Of a stretch of DNA of 64,000 bases, positions 23,802 to 38,123 are shown in pieces. How positions within the stretch are numbered: the first letter of the stretch is position 1; every line of letters begins with the position of its first letter. The DNA comes from Syncephalastrum monosporum B8922 (taxonomy: Eukaryota > Mucoromycota > Mucoromycetes > Mucorales > Syncephalastraceae). A program made the position numbers and the translations under genes. The notes beneath the pieces were generated by a model. The model did no database searches, was not told the origin of the DNA, and was given only the letters and a program-made list of their open reading frames with translations. The stretch spans positions 224,048 to 288,047 of the forward strand of contig JNEN01000777.1 in NCBI GenBank assembly GCA_000697355.1. Direction: 5' to 3'.

Positions 23802-23936
23802 TTATTTGCCACCACAGGAGCAAGTGGAGCACGAGCAGGAGGAACCGCAGTTACTATGTAGAGTCAATACACGCTTAATTTGATATGATAGCCATGGAGA
23901 TACTCACCCGCAGCATTTACCGTTACCTTGTTGCAT
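23802..23936 (-). CDS. Copper metallothionein-type mini-protein (26 aa, 2 exons)
   Basis: Exon 1 is 23936-23908 (29 nt) and exon 2 is 23853-23802 (52 nt), separated by a 54-bp intron (donor GTGAGT, acceptor CATAG). The joined frame encodes 26 residues starting MQQGNGKCCGNCG and ending CSCGGK. It has seven cysteines at positions 8, 9, 12, 16, 18, 21 and 23, with C-X-C and C-X2-C spacing, no aromatic or acidic residue, and Ser/Gly/Asn fillers. The size, cysteine number and composition match the classic Neurospora crassa copper metallothionein (7 Cys in ~26 residues), which buffers Cu(I) in the cytosol. A TATAAAAG lies 72-79 bp upstream of the ATG and a GTGCCC/GGGCAC palindrome further up. The gene is too short for ordinary ORF calling. 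Metal specificity is inferred. Confidence 0.8.
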
Positions 23937-24007
23937 GTTTGATAATTTGTTACAAAAGAAGAGGAAGAAGTTTGTAATGAGTCAGAACAACGCGCTTGAA
24001 CATGCCT

Positions 24008-24015
24008 CTTTTATA
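24008..24015 (-). promoter_or_regulatory. TATA box of the metallothionein gene
   Basis: TATAAAAG on the minus strand, 72-79 bp upstream of the ATG at 23936, a normal spacing for a strongly induced fungal gene. Confidence 0.6.
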
Positions 24016-24058
24016 GAGAGAGAAAGCGGAGCTGACATAAAATGTCATACAGAAGAAA

Positions 24059-24076
24059 GTGCCCAGGCCAGGGCAC
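24059..24076. promoter_or_regulatory. 18-bp palindrome upstream of the metallothionein TATA box
   Basis: GTGCCC-AGGCCA-GGGCAC reads the same on both strands except for two central positions. It sits about 44 bp upstream of the TATA box. Candidate dimeric factor site; no known metal-response consensus fits exactly. Confidence 0.35.
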
Positions 24077-25926
24077 ATGGTGCACTGGAGAGTTCACCAA
24101 GCGCCTGACTTTCTAGATGGTTTATGCGATCCACTTCAGATCTAAAAGTGTCTGCAGGCATTTGCGCTTGTTACAGTTTCTTTGCATGGGTGACTTTTAT
24201 TGCCACATATGAAAAAGCCGGGCTCTGTGTAAGTGCTTCTCTTGGAACTTCAAACTGCCTATTGCTATAGCATGGTGCTATGGCACCAGTACATTCAGTG
24301 TCGGCGTTCGTGCGTACGTAATATGAACACCGCTCTGTAATAAAGGGAAGTAGGTAAAAAAGCATCTCTTTCGAGAGCAAGCACATGAGCCATCCTGTCA
24401 GGCGTAATTATTATAGACTGATATGGATGCTCTTACAATAGATCCGCGCACCCGGCTTTTCAGATGATCTTGTTGCTACAATACAGTATAAGCCTCGTCT
24501 CACTCTTTCTCACAGTTTTTTTATTCTATTCATTTAAGGCAAGATGAATCCAATCGGCGACAGTCGGAACCCAACGCCTTCAAATCGATAAAAAGGGAAC
24601 ACGTTACTTTCTAGATATTCTTGCATGCACAAGACCTCATATATGGCGTAAATGTACGCAAGGTGCATGATATGACAAACAGTGCGTTTTCAGCTACTAC
24701 AGCAGCCTATCATGTACTAGAACGTTTCACTAAATTTGTCATGCGAGTGTCGTAGTTATTTTCTTGGATATTTCCTACATGACATGTATGGCTCCGCTGG
24801 CTACCTTACATTGGAAAGGAACGGAACAAAGGGGCCAAAATGAGGAACTGTCTCTCAGTTTGTATCTATTAAAGCATCGTATGAGCTAAGCAGCGCACTA
24901 ACTGACGACAAATATTGCAGAGGGACACCTCTCTGTGCGCTGCCTATATTGGAAGCTCTCCCGAAGTTGCTGTAGAGTGACACAGTATATTATGGGAATG
25001 TCGCATAAGCTAACTATTTTATATGGTTATAGTTGGTGGTATTATAAGGGAGACAGTAAGTTCAGCCGACAAAGAGCTTAGTACCGCTCTATGTATGTGT
25101 AGACAACGATCACCAGCCATATCATGTTTGCTCACATAGACATATGCATCATGTGCAGCAGTGAAATAAGTATGTTACTAGCTTATACACGAAGTCATTA
25201 GAGTTGGGCGCTGCTTCTGCTTTGATGACCCTTAATGTATCTTCACTGTACTTGTGAATAAATTCGAGAGGAATATAGGAAGAAACATTGTGTACATTTC
25301 AAGAGAGAAGTAACTTCCGTTTCTTTCGATATCCGTCTCTACTGCGATCAATAGTCGCATGGTGATGCGTAAGAAGGTTCCTTCAGCTGATGTGTTATCA
25401 AAAAACTATGGCTTGTCCCAGGGACTGCATGCGGTCAGTAGATTTCTCATATCTTTACTATAAATTGCTATACAGGAGCCTTATACTTTACTGTTCTCAC
25501 AGTGTCATATCCAGCATATCAAGAGTCTTATGACAGAAGGTAATATGTCAATATATGGTCGGATGCGTGTAATGTATTAGAGGCTGTAGTGCAGAAATGA
25601 TGGTTACAACACTACGGAAGACAAAAAAAATAGACGCTACAGAAGAAGAGGGTGCCAGGTGCTTCAATTTTAAATATCAGAAGGGGCTCGTTGTTTACCA
25701 AGGGTAGATGGAGATACGAGTCTGAATGGTTCTGGGTGAATACAGGAGGATGGTCTTTCGAGGTATGGGTAGACTATAGGATGGATGAATTTGTTGAATT
25801 TGTTGCCCATCAAAATTCAAAGGCGTGTGTACATACCCCCGCTGCTGCCGGGCCCTCAATGTTTCCTGTCGGGCCAATCCACGCCACAAAATTTCTCTTC
25901 AACACACTTCATATACTTACTATAAC

Positions 25927-26538
25927 ATGAGCTTCATGCTGCAAACGCTGCAAAGAAGCAGCATTTTTGGCGTGCTTGCACGCTCCATGTCGACTGAAGC
26001 TGCCCCTGCTGCTGCTAGCGCTGCTTCTGCTGCTTCCACGACCCCTGCGCCCCCCGCCCCGTCCCAATCTGTCAACACCACCCCATCCAGCAGCACTGTC
26101 AAAAACACGGCTGCCAACCGCAACGATCCCCTCGTCGAACAACTCGTCAATACGCTGATGCGTGACGGTAAAAAGATGCGCGCCCAGCGTCTTGTGTCAG
26201 ACGCCATGGCCGAGCTAAAGAAGCTCTACGAGGACGAGGACCCGTACGTCGTCCTGAATGAGGCCATTGATCAAGCCTCTCCCCTGTTGAAATTGACCTC
26301 GACCAAGCGAGGTGGCGCCAAACTCGTTCATGTGCCCACGCCTCTTCGGTTACGCCAGCGTAGACGCCGTGCCGCACGGAGACGCAACGAGACTACTTTT
26401 GAGCAGCGGTTTGCAGCTGAATTGAACAACATCCGTCTTGGTACCAGCGAAGTCCTGGCGAAGAAAGCACAGCTCCACAAGCAGGCCCTCGCAAACCGTG
26501 CCAATGCCAACGTCTCTTACAACACGCAAGCTCGATAG
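25927..26538 (+). CDS. MRPS7: Mitochondrial small-subunit ribosomal protein uS7m
   Basis: A single-exon gene of 203 residues; ATG 25927 was chosen because it begins a presequence-like segment (MSFMLQTLQRSSIFGVLARS) and is the first ATG after a TATA-like leader. After an Ala/Pro/Ser linker the S7 fold follows: DPLVEQLVNTLMRDGKKMRA, then DEDPYVVLNEAIDQASPLLK, then the RNA-binding arm VPTPLRLRQRRRRAARRRN. The protein binds the 3' domain of small-subunit rRNA in the mitoribosome. Family certain. Confidence 0.93.
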   Translation: MSFMLQTLQRSSIFGVLARSMSTEAAPAAASAASAASTTPAPPAPSQSVNTTPSSSTVKNTAANRNDPLVEQLVNTLMRDGKKMRAQRLVSDAMAELKKLYEDEDPYVVLNEAIDQASPLLKLTSTKRGGAKLVHVPTPLRLRQRRRRAARRRNETTFEQRFAAELNNIRLGTSEVLAKKAQLHKQALANRANANVSYNTQAR

Positions 26539-26737
26539 ATTTAACTCCCTCTCTTTTTTTCTCTCTTTCCGTTTTTTGTTTTATTACCATAGCGTATTCT
26601 TCATGTGGTTGATATTTTATCTTATGTTTACGAAGCTCCTGCCACCGACAGTCTACAGAAAAAAGTAAAAAGAAAATACAACTTGATTAATCGCTAGTCA
26701 AGCAAAGAAAAAAAAAAGAGAGAGAATAGAATATCAC

Positions 26738-29270
<2,533 letters not shown>

Positions 29271-29942
29271 GACAGACGCGATGGAAGGAAGAACTCCTTT
29301 TGCAGGTTTCGGGACAAAAGATACGTGGCAACGATTCAATTTTGAACCCAATTGGCCGTCGCCACATGAAATTCAGATCAGAATCCAGTGCGAAAAAAAT
29401 TCCATGAGGTCAACCTGCTTTGGTATTTTATCTCAAAGAAAAAAAGCAAAAGCACTGACCATCGAACAGCCAAAGACGACGATTCAGAGACATATCGAAC
29501 AGCAATAGGCAGAGTACGTGATGGCATTCTCCCTGCAGCTGTTGTATAGGTCGCTCTGATTCACGGGTTGTGCTTAGAAGGGTCGCATTTACTCGGCGTC
29601 GTTTGTTTGTCGTCGTATGAGCACATATTTTGTACTTTCATTCGACTGCCAGCGAATCAACCATGCGCATTGTATGATTGGATAGACTTTTTACATTTCA
29701 GCGAGCCTGGAAAAGATCAACCTCTGACGCGTCAACCTATACCTGTCTTGCCTGTCTCACCGACTATGGTCAGCATACTCTCTCCGCTGATGCGCACCGA
29801 ACCACTGCATCAAACATCTCTGATTTAACAATACGATGACTGACTGCGATAATATACACTACTTAGAATATTTATTCCAGATAAACAGGGGTTTGTACAT
29901 GCTTTTTTGTCTGATTTTGGAATTAGATGGATAGGGGAATCT
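29271..29942. other. Intergenic region upstream of SEC23
   Basis: 672 bp between the SEC23 start and the 3' end of the reductase gene. No supported gene; the frames at 29269-29508 and 29568-29828 have no motifs. Confidence 0.5.
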
Positions 29943-31044
<1,102 letters not shown>

Positions 31045-31774
31045 TGCAAGTAAAGTGAAGAAGAAGTGATAAACTGGATATGCGGGGAAGTGTGTCCAAG
31101 CACTTATATAAGCGACTTTGTGCGGGGTTATCGTTTTTAACTTCTACACTCAGCTACTACAAATACTCTTCCTCCCTGTGCCTTCCGTGAGAATCTTATT
31201 CCTTCTCATCAATTAGCTTTGTCATATTATATACAGCCCCTACCTACCTTACATACGCTTCATCCAGCCATAATAGCGCGAGTCTGCTGCTCTTCGAGAC
31301 TAACGAACTTTGCATGGCATACAAAGTGCTATTTTATGGGCTATCTTAATTGCTGTTTACATCCGCGTGATGCCGCGTAAAGTGACAATATGCTGCAGCA
31401 AATCCTTTGCTGGCACTTGATATATTATCAAGCCGCTGTCGATGCATGCATCGATCGCGGACAGAGAGAGGTTTTACGTTTTCATTGGGACCGCAAGCGA
31501 AACAGGAAGAAGAACTGGCAGCTTCGATAGTCTATTCCTCTCATCACAACTTCGTCTGCAGTCTTCGTTACTGTCACACAAATTTGATCAGCATCAATAC
31601 CTTTTATAGTTCATCGAGGTGTACGTGGAGGCTGTTGTCATGCTTTCGGTTTATGAATACGCTTTATCGTTGGATAATCTTACTCTACGGCACTACAATG
31701 GTATAAAAGATAAAGCCATTGTTTTATCTTCTTACATCGGACAGTTTCAAAGCTGCTTGTGTGGCTGCAGCTGC
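31045..31774. other. Intergenic region between reductase and monooxygenase genes
   Basis: 730 bp with a TATATAAG-like leader near the reductase start (31110-31116 region). No gene is supported. Confidence 0.5.
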
Positions 31775-33583
31775 TTACGCGCGCGTGATATGGTAATGCG
31801 AAGTGTTGACGCGGCGCATTAAGCGCCAGAACGTGGTCACTGTGCTCGACCAAATGCTGGTCACTTCGCCCTTGCTGTTTTGATACCAGGAATGGCATGA
31901 CTGGGCCCACACCGTGGTATCCAGATCCTTCTTCAATGTCTTCAGGAATTCTTCCTGGGCTTCCTTAGTGGGCTCCATAGCGGCGATCTTCTTTTTGTTC
32001 ATGTACTGGATGCACTTGATGGCGTAATCAACTTGGCTGTATGGATATCAGAATATGTTCGTCGGGATGCCTATCAAACTTACATCTCCATCATGATTAA
32101 GACGCTATTATGACCCAAAATCTATGCATAGAGGAGAATGCATGTGAGCTGAAGTACTCTTTCTTCTAGGATATGTCTTACCGCGGTAGGACCCAAAAGC
32201 ATGAAAAAGTTGGGATACCCATTGACAGTCAGCGAATTGTAATTGTCAGGGAATTTGTCCTTCCATTCCTCACTGAGGGAAGTCTTGTTTTTGCCGCGGA
32301 TGTCAAGGTTGCCAATGAAACCTTGGACGTCGTAGCCTGTAGCCAAGACCAGGATATCAAATTCCTGCTCTTTGCCGTCTTCCGTCACAATCGTACGGCC
32401 ACGCACTTCCTTGATTGGGGACCGGTCCACCGTCACGTTGGGTTTACAGAGAGCTTCAAGGTACTTCTCGGACGGAGTGATTCGCTTGCATCCAATAGGG
32501 TACTTGGGCACGACCTTGTCCACGAGATCAGGGCGGCCATTCTTCGTGAGACGGTCCTGCATGCTCTTGATGACACTGCGCTTGAAAAGGCGAGAGAAGA
32601 AGGAATTATTGTAGCCGAAGTTGATATAAAAGAGTTCCATCAAGAGATAGAGGTACAAGCGGTAGAGTACCAGCGGCACGTAAGCAAAAATGAACTTCAT
32701 GACCCGCGAGTAATGGTACTGTTTGCGCTCTAGGACCCAAGCAGGTGTACGGATGTAATTGTGGAGTGAGCCAGCCACTTTCTGAAGCTTAGGGATGACC
32801 TGCACGGCCGTCGCACCACTACCAACAAGACCGACACGCTTGCCAGTAAAGTCGACGGTTGGATCCCAGTTTGCGGTGTGTACTAGCGTGCCCTCAAAGT
32901 CCTTGAACTTCTCTGCTGCTCGCGGAATGCGCAGTGGTCCGAGGCCGGCGAATCTGATCGAGTACGAATTATCTTAGGACTCTCCATTCCTTGATTTTGC
33001 CCTTTTCCTTTTCCTTCTTTTCTTCCTTTTTTCCCCTTGCTCTTACACTATATCAAAAAATGTCGTCTGCACAGGTGCCTCAGGCTCACCACGACGCCAG
33101 TCGAGTTTCCATTTGCGTTCAGCGTCGAGCCACCTTGCACTGATGACTTCGGTGTTGAACATGGTCTGCTCGTCCAGGTGGTGCTTGAGCGCCACATTAC
33201 GGAAATATTGACGAATCTCTTCCTGAGAGCTGTAGCGCTCCGACCAATCTAGTAACAAGATCAATGTATCAGTAATTGTGCGCCCGCAAGCTTGGGTCAG
33301 ACTTTACTTGGGTTTAACTCAAAGCTAAGAGAGTATAAGTGCGAGGGCACATCACAAGCGCATCCTGGATACGTGTTGGCAAACCAGGTACCGCCAAAAT
33401 CATTTCGCACCTCGAAGATCTGCGCCTCAATACCGAGCTTTTGCTTGAGCTGGATGGCGGCCGTGATGCCACTTGCTCTTTAAAATTTCGCACGAGCGTT
33501 AGTTGTTTTTCCTCCGCTTTTCAAAGCTGTCTTTGCCAAACATACCCTGCGCCAATGATAGCAATACGTCGCGCGTCAGCCAT
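31775..33583 (-). CDS. Flavin-containing monooxygenase, Baeyer-Villiger type
   Basis: Six exons (33583-33546, 33477-33308, 33248-33047, 32953-32182, 32121-32084, 32036-31775) give 493 residues. The N-terminal FAD motif is IAIIGAGASGITAA (split by intron 1). The next motif, FGGTWFANTYPGCACDVPSH, is the hallmark of Baeyer-Villiger monooxygenases. The fingerprint F-x-G-x3-H-x3-W appears as FEGTLVHTANWDP. The NADPH-binding motif is VGLVGSGATAVQVIP, and the C-terminal linker motif is LVLATGYDVQGF. These enzymes insert one O2-derived oxygen into ketones. The substrate is unknown. The exon 3/exon 4 join (FDIV/FAGLGP) is shorter than in some relatives, so a small exon could be missed there. Intron 5 is only 47 bp. 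Confidence 0.87.
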
Positions 33584-34205
33584 GTTGAAAAGATAATTTG
33601 AGACCTGCAGAAAAAAGAGAAAGGAAAAAGAGGCGGGGGTAAATAAATGAAAAAATGGGGTGAAATGGAGTCTAAAATATGATGCAGCACAAGAAAGCTC
33701 TCATTATGCCCCGTTACTTACTGCACGCTTCCCGAGTTGCACAAAAACCGAGAGATCATTCCCACTTGACAAATTCTAATATATGACTTCGTGAGCTTGC
33801 TGGGAACATTTAAAGAACATGCATTCACTCGATACCATCTTGTAGATTTACAGACTCTACTATTTACATTACGACGAAATTTAAGACAAGACAATTCCGG
33901 CAATAAACTTTGCAGATCAACAGCATGTGCGGACATGAAGCCCGTGAGCCAGTCTGAGGGATAGAAATCATATGCGAAGAACCCGCACATGAATACAAAA
34001 CCTTATTTTACCTTCCACAAATGCATAAGCATTCTATATATGTCTAACATCACACAAACCAACTCAAATATGTATAGTAATCTAGGGCAATTTTCGGTTG
34101 ACGTTTATGTAATGCTCGTCGTCTCAGACCAGCTGGAACGAAGCGGTATAAAAAGGAACTATCAAAGGAACGACCTGCACTACGGGTGTGCTACGGCGAT
34201 ACACT
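33584..34205. other. Intergenic region left of the TLP2 locus
   Basis: 622 bp between the monooxygenase start and the TLP2 stop. No gene is supported. The last ~19 bp (34187-34205) belong to the inverted-duplication arm. Confidence 0.5.
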
Positions 34206-35514
34206 TTAGTTGTTGCTGGACTTGCTGCCGGAACTCGAGCCCGACGAAGAGCCAGAAGAAGATGCAGAGCCAGAAGAAGATGCAGAGCCAGAGCCAGAGC
34301 CAGAGCCAGAGCCAGAGTCACCGCCATCGCCGCTGCCGCTGCTGCCGCTAGCGCTACCGCCGTTGGGGCAGAACGTCACAGTGTACTTTTGAGCCTTGCA
34401 GCCAAACGTGCTGGTCTTGTCATCGTAGGCATAGCTGTAGGCGTCGGGGCAGCCCTTCTTGAATACGTCGGCGTACTGGCTGGCTTTGCACTTGTCGGCC
34501 GAGTTGTACGAGCCACGGCAGCAGTACTCATCGCTGTTGAAGGCAGCACAGGCGCTCTTGCATGCACCATCGTCGCCCTTGAGCTGGTTGGGGCACGACG
34601 GCAAGCTGGCGCACGTCGGGGTCTTGCACTCGCCTTGACCACCCTCGGGAGCAATGCTGATGGGCAGGTTGAAGCCGTCCACAAAGCTGATATCGTAAAA
34701 GTCTTCGCCGCCGTAGCCCTTGAAGGTGACTCCGCGAGCGAGACAGCCGAGCCGTAGTTGTCGCCTCTTGCCGCCGAGTCAGCGCCCCGCCGCCGCCGCC
34801 ATTATCAAGTTTGTTGATCTTGAGGCCGTCGCTGCAGCTGTTCTTGACCGTGATGGAGACACCGCCGCCGCCGCCGCCACCACCACCAGAGGACGAGGTC
34901 GAGTTGCTGCCACCCGAGGACGAGGCATGAGCGCCGGAAGAAGAGCCCGAAGCCGACGCAGAAGAGCCGGAGGGCGACGACGAGGATCCGGTGGCAGAAG
35001 CCGTGGAAGAGGCGCCACCAGCACCGCCATCACTACCAGAAGCAGGGGCTGAAATAGCTACGCCAGCCAGGGCGGCAAGTGAGAGGATCTTGACAACGTT
35101 CAACATTGTGACAAAAAGATAAAGATAAAAGAGAAGGTAAGGTACAAAGAGAAAAGGCAGGAGTGGAGTGGTTGGATGATGATGGACACGTCGATCCTCC
35201 AGCTCTTCCCTATTTATATTTTTTCAAGAATGCGAAACAATAGCGAGAGACGATACTATATTCCTGCATAGAAAGGTACATTGCACTAGGAGCAGCGGGC
35301 AAACATGATTTGTTTACTGTCAACGTCAATGGTAACTGAAAGGCACTTGATTGATTTCATTGTTCCAGGCCGTTCCAAAAAGCCTATTTGAAACATATCA
35401 CGGCCAGTATCATTTGTCAAATGTCGCAACTGGAACATTAGGCAGGCGCTTCGGCCACTTAGGATGGATCGTCCATTTGAGGGTCAGACCGTCTGAGGTC
35501 ATCGATGCCGAGAA
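34187..35514. repeat. Left arm of an inverted duplication (TLP2 locus)
   Basis: The reverse complement of 34187-34858 and of 35444-35514 reappears, fused, at 37347-38123. The intervening 35 bp to 0.6 kb (about 34859-35443, holding the TLP2 5' end and promoter) is absent from the right arm. Coding parts of the two arms look identical apart from a hexanucleotide repeat (5 versus 11 GGCTCT units). Left-arm outer boundary lies where the sequences diverge after GTAGCACA. Confidence 0.85.
34206..35106 (-). CDS. Thaumatin-like protein 2 (full-length copy, two frame breaks)
   Basis: A signal peptide (MLNVVKILSLAALAGVAISA) is followed by a ~60-residue Ser/Gly/Ala-rich spacer, then the TLP fold (VSITVKNSCSDGLKINKLDN ... 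GVTFKGYGGEDFYDISFVDG ... CPDAYSYAYDDKTSTFGC ... [10 protein letters not shown]), and a Ser/Gly repeat tail. The frame shifts twice: in the GGC run near 34781-34800 and near 34729-34735 (GCGGAG/TCACC). One missing base at each restores 301 codons. Compared with TLP1 and TLP3, the segment between the first beta strand and the LAE-x-TFKG core is also shorter by roughly 40 residues. A TATAAATA lies at 35211-35218. As it stands the gene would not give a full TLP; the same breaks occur in the second copy. Confidence 0.75.
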
Positions 35515-35770
35515 GTTTTATTTCGCCGTGAAAGTCAGAAACTTGGCATCAGAGTACGTCGAAATACCGCAAGGAACAAGACACGTGGCGAATGAAGTGA
35601 CGGCAGTAATGTGATGGAAAGGAGAAGGGCCCGCTAGAATGGATACGTGATTAAGAAAACGTTATTGTGCATGGGATCAGAAGCTTCTGTACGGTTTGCA
35701 GAAATGACTGGGACAATGCAAAATTAAGCGGTCCCAAAATAGAAGTTGACTTCTTCCTGACATTTTTCTA
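35107..35770. other. TLP2 promoter region and leader of the next gene
   Basis: 664 bp between divergent starts. TATAAATA (minus strand) at 35211-35218. The frame at 35351-35614 overlaps the duplicated arm segment and has no recognised motif. Confidence 0.5.
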
Positions 35771-36974
35771 ATGGCCAAAGTCGATCAAGAGCGAATAAAA
35801 ACACGTAACTGGGATCCTAGTCTTCAGCTGTTTGTCAACACGGTAGAGCTTGATAAGTAAGTGATTACCCGGATCTGCCGTCATACTCTCGGCTCATTGG
35901 AAGCATTTTACAAAGCCCACATGTTCAGCCTCCGGATGCTCCTTATGGTCATGAACAAGCGCGCCAGATCGCGCGTGAGCAAGTGGAGCGACTCTTGGCA
36001 TACCAGCTGTGCGATCTCAATCGGAAGTACCAGTATGAATCATCCAGGATTGACGATAGCTTGCTCACATGGAGACCTGTCTTGGAGGAAAAAGATGCTT
36101 GTACGCTGTTGGGCGAACTTGTTGGCATGGAAAAACGCAGCTGCGTTCCTCCTAAGCAGCCCTCGAATGATATAAAGAGACAAAGCACGCAGAAACACAT
36201 ACACGTAAGCCAATGCCTTTATCATGACAATCTTATAATCGGCTAAACATGCTGCTTGCTCAGACTATGATGGACACTTTCTTCACCGAGTTCTTGATGA
36301 AGTATGACGAACAGGTGCACGATCTCTTGGAGGCACAAGCCCAAAGCTTCAAGGAGCTCAGTGATTTGAAGAACCGTGGTACCAAACGGCCCCAGTCGGA
36401 AGCGTCTTTACCGCCTCAACAAACCGCGGCTCCCAAGAGACCTGTCACAGTGCCCGGGAGAAGCCGTGACCCGCGACAGAAGCCACCTGCTGTACAGCCA
36501 TTGCAACCTATGCCACCCCGAGCACCCGCTGTGCAGCATACATCGTCCCTCTTGCGTCCCCAGCAGCTTACTGCTACGCCTATTGAACCGCCCATGAGCC
36601 GAAAAGGCAAGGGACGCGCGGGCGGCGTGGGTGTCGGGACACCCCCGATCGTTGAATCCGCTGCAACTACACCTTCAACTACTCCTCGCCGCGGCAAACT
36701 GACACTCACGGATCATGGCGCAACCATCCATATCCGGAAAGACGTCGATGGAGCCAAGGTCATTTGCCGTCGAACCGATGGATCCACCTTTGTGCTCGGT
36801 ACCCCTCAAGAATTCGACAACGCCTTTTGGGATCCTAGCTTGGATATCCGCATTCGATATGTTGATGGTGAAAAGTACTACTACACGAGTTCTCATGGAT
36901 TCATCGCCCGGTTTTCACAAGTCGAGCCTTTAATCAGGAAGTTCTTCCTGACCAACTCTCCTGCCAATTACTAA
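35771..36974 (+). CDS. Unrecognised protein (361 aa, 3 exons)
   Basis: Exons 35771-35856, 35916-36204 and 36264-36974 join in frame (introns of 59 and 59 bp, GT-AG). The product begins MAKVDQERIKTRNWDPSLQL. Residues ~30-145 are likely helical (HEQARQIAREQVERLLAYQL; MMDTFFTEFLMKYDEQVHDL). A Pro/Arg/Gln-rich disordered middle (about 165-250) includes a basic GKGRAGG patch. A compact C-terminal domain (about 258-361) reads like alternating beta strands: LTDHGATIHIRKDVDGAKVI, then TDGSTFVLGTPQEFDNAFWD, then IRYVDGEKYYYTSSHGFIAR. No signal peptide or membrane span. I recognise no family. It is flanked on both sides by the arms of the TLP2 inverted duplication but is itself single-copy here. Clean splicing and composition support a real gene. 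Confidence 0.7.
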
Positions 36975-37346
36975 GCCCCTCTCAATTCTACCATAATCAA
37001 TTGTACATACCCTTTGCTACTATCTTCTTTCTCAAATACATAATTTTGCTTTTCTCAGTCCACAATCAAGCCTGCTATATATTTTGTTTTTTTTTTTTTC
37101 TTCATGTCTATTCTTTCCGTCCTCTAGCATTGACAGTCATCTTGTACAAAGGTGTTTAAAAAAACTCTATCGTCGTCACATATGATGTCAATCAGATACT
37201 ATGTGTCTGCTCTCAAGGGCGGCAGAATAATTAAACTGCCCAGAACGTCCAGATTCCTTTTGTGTTCCTGAAACTGATCTTCACTTTGCTTGGCACATCA
37301 CTAAAGAGTATTGTTTAGCGATCTGCACTTTGTTTCAAAGTTAAAT
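36975..37346. other. Intergenic region before the right duplication arm
   Basis: 372 bp of AT-rich 3' flank with a T tract near 37088-37102. Nothing else is seen. Confidence 0.5.
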
Positions 37347-37961
37347 TTCTCGGCATCGATGACCTCAGACGGTCTGACCCTCAAATGGACGATCCATCCT
37401 AAGTGGCCGAAGCGCCTCCATCACGGTCAAGAACAGCTGCAGCGACGGCCTCAAGATCAACAAACTTGATAATGGCGGCGGCGGCGGGGCGCTGACTCGG
37501 CGGCAAGAGGCGACAACTACGGCTCGGCTGTCTCGCTCGCGGAGTCACCTTCAAGGGCTACGGCGGCGAAGACTTTTACGATATCAGCTTTGTGGACGGC
37601 TTCAACCTGCCCATCAGCATTGCTCCCGAGGGTGGTCAAGGCGAGTGCAAGACCCCGACGTGCGCCAGCTTGCCGTCGTGCCCCAACCAGCTCAAGGGCG
37701 ACGATGGTGCATGCAAGAGCGCCTGTGCTGCCTTCAACAGCGATGAGTACTGCTGCCGTGGCTCGTACAACTCGGCCGACAAGTGCAAAGCCAGCCAGTA
37801 CGCCGACGTATTCAAGAAGGGCTGCCCCGACGCCTACAGCTATGCCTACGATGACAAGACCAGCACGTTTGGCTGCAAGGCTCAAAAGTACACTGTGACG
37901 TTCTGCCCCAACGGCGGTAGCGCTAGCGGCAGCAGCGGCAGCGGCGATGGCGGTGACTCTG

Positions 37962-38022
<61 letters not shown>

Positions 38023-38123
38023 CTCTGCATCTTCTTCTGGCTCTGCATCTTCTTCTGGCTCTTCGTCGGGCTCGAGTTCCGGCAGCAAGTCCAGCAACAA
38101 CTAAAGTGTATCGCCGTAGCACA
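37347..38123. repeat. Right arm of the inverted duplication (TLP2 locus)
   Basis: Matches the reverse complement of 35514-35444 joined directly to 34858-34187. The junction at about 37416-37418 falls on a shared CT dinucleotide (GCGCCT|CCATC), consistent with an end-joining deletion of about 585 bp relative to the left arm. The right outer boundary is near 38123. Confidence 0.85.
37418..38104 (+). pseudogene. 5'-truncated copy of thaumatin-like protein 2
   Basis: Starts inside the first TLP beta strand (SITVKNSCSDGLKINKLDN) and lacks the signal peptide, Ser-rich spacer and promoter. It shares both frame breaks of the 34.2-35.1 kb copy (near 37474-37492 and 37541). The last 170 codons (from 37592) are open and identical to the left copy except that the Gly-Ser tail has six more units. 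With no start, no signal peptide and shifted frames it is a dead fragment, unless it uses upstream sequence. Confidence 0.8.

Larger units (their letters stand above)
23937..25926. other. Gene-poor AT-rich region (2 kb)
   Basis: Between the metallothionein start and uS7m. Apart from the metallothionein promoter elements I see no gene, repeat array or RNA fold. Short frames at 24171-24386 and 25652-25930 have no support. Confidence 0.5.
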
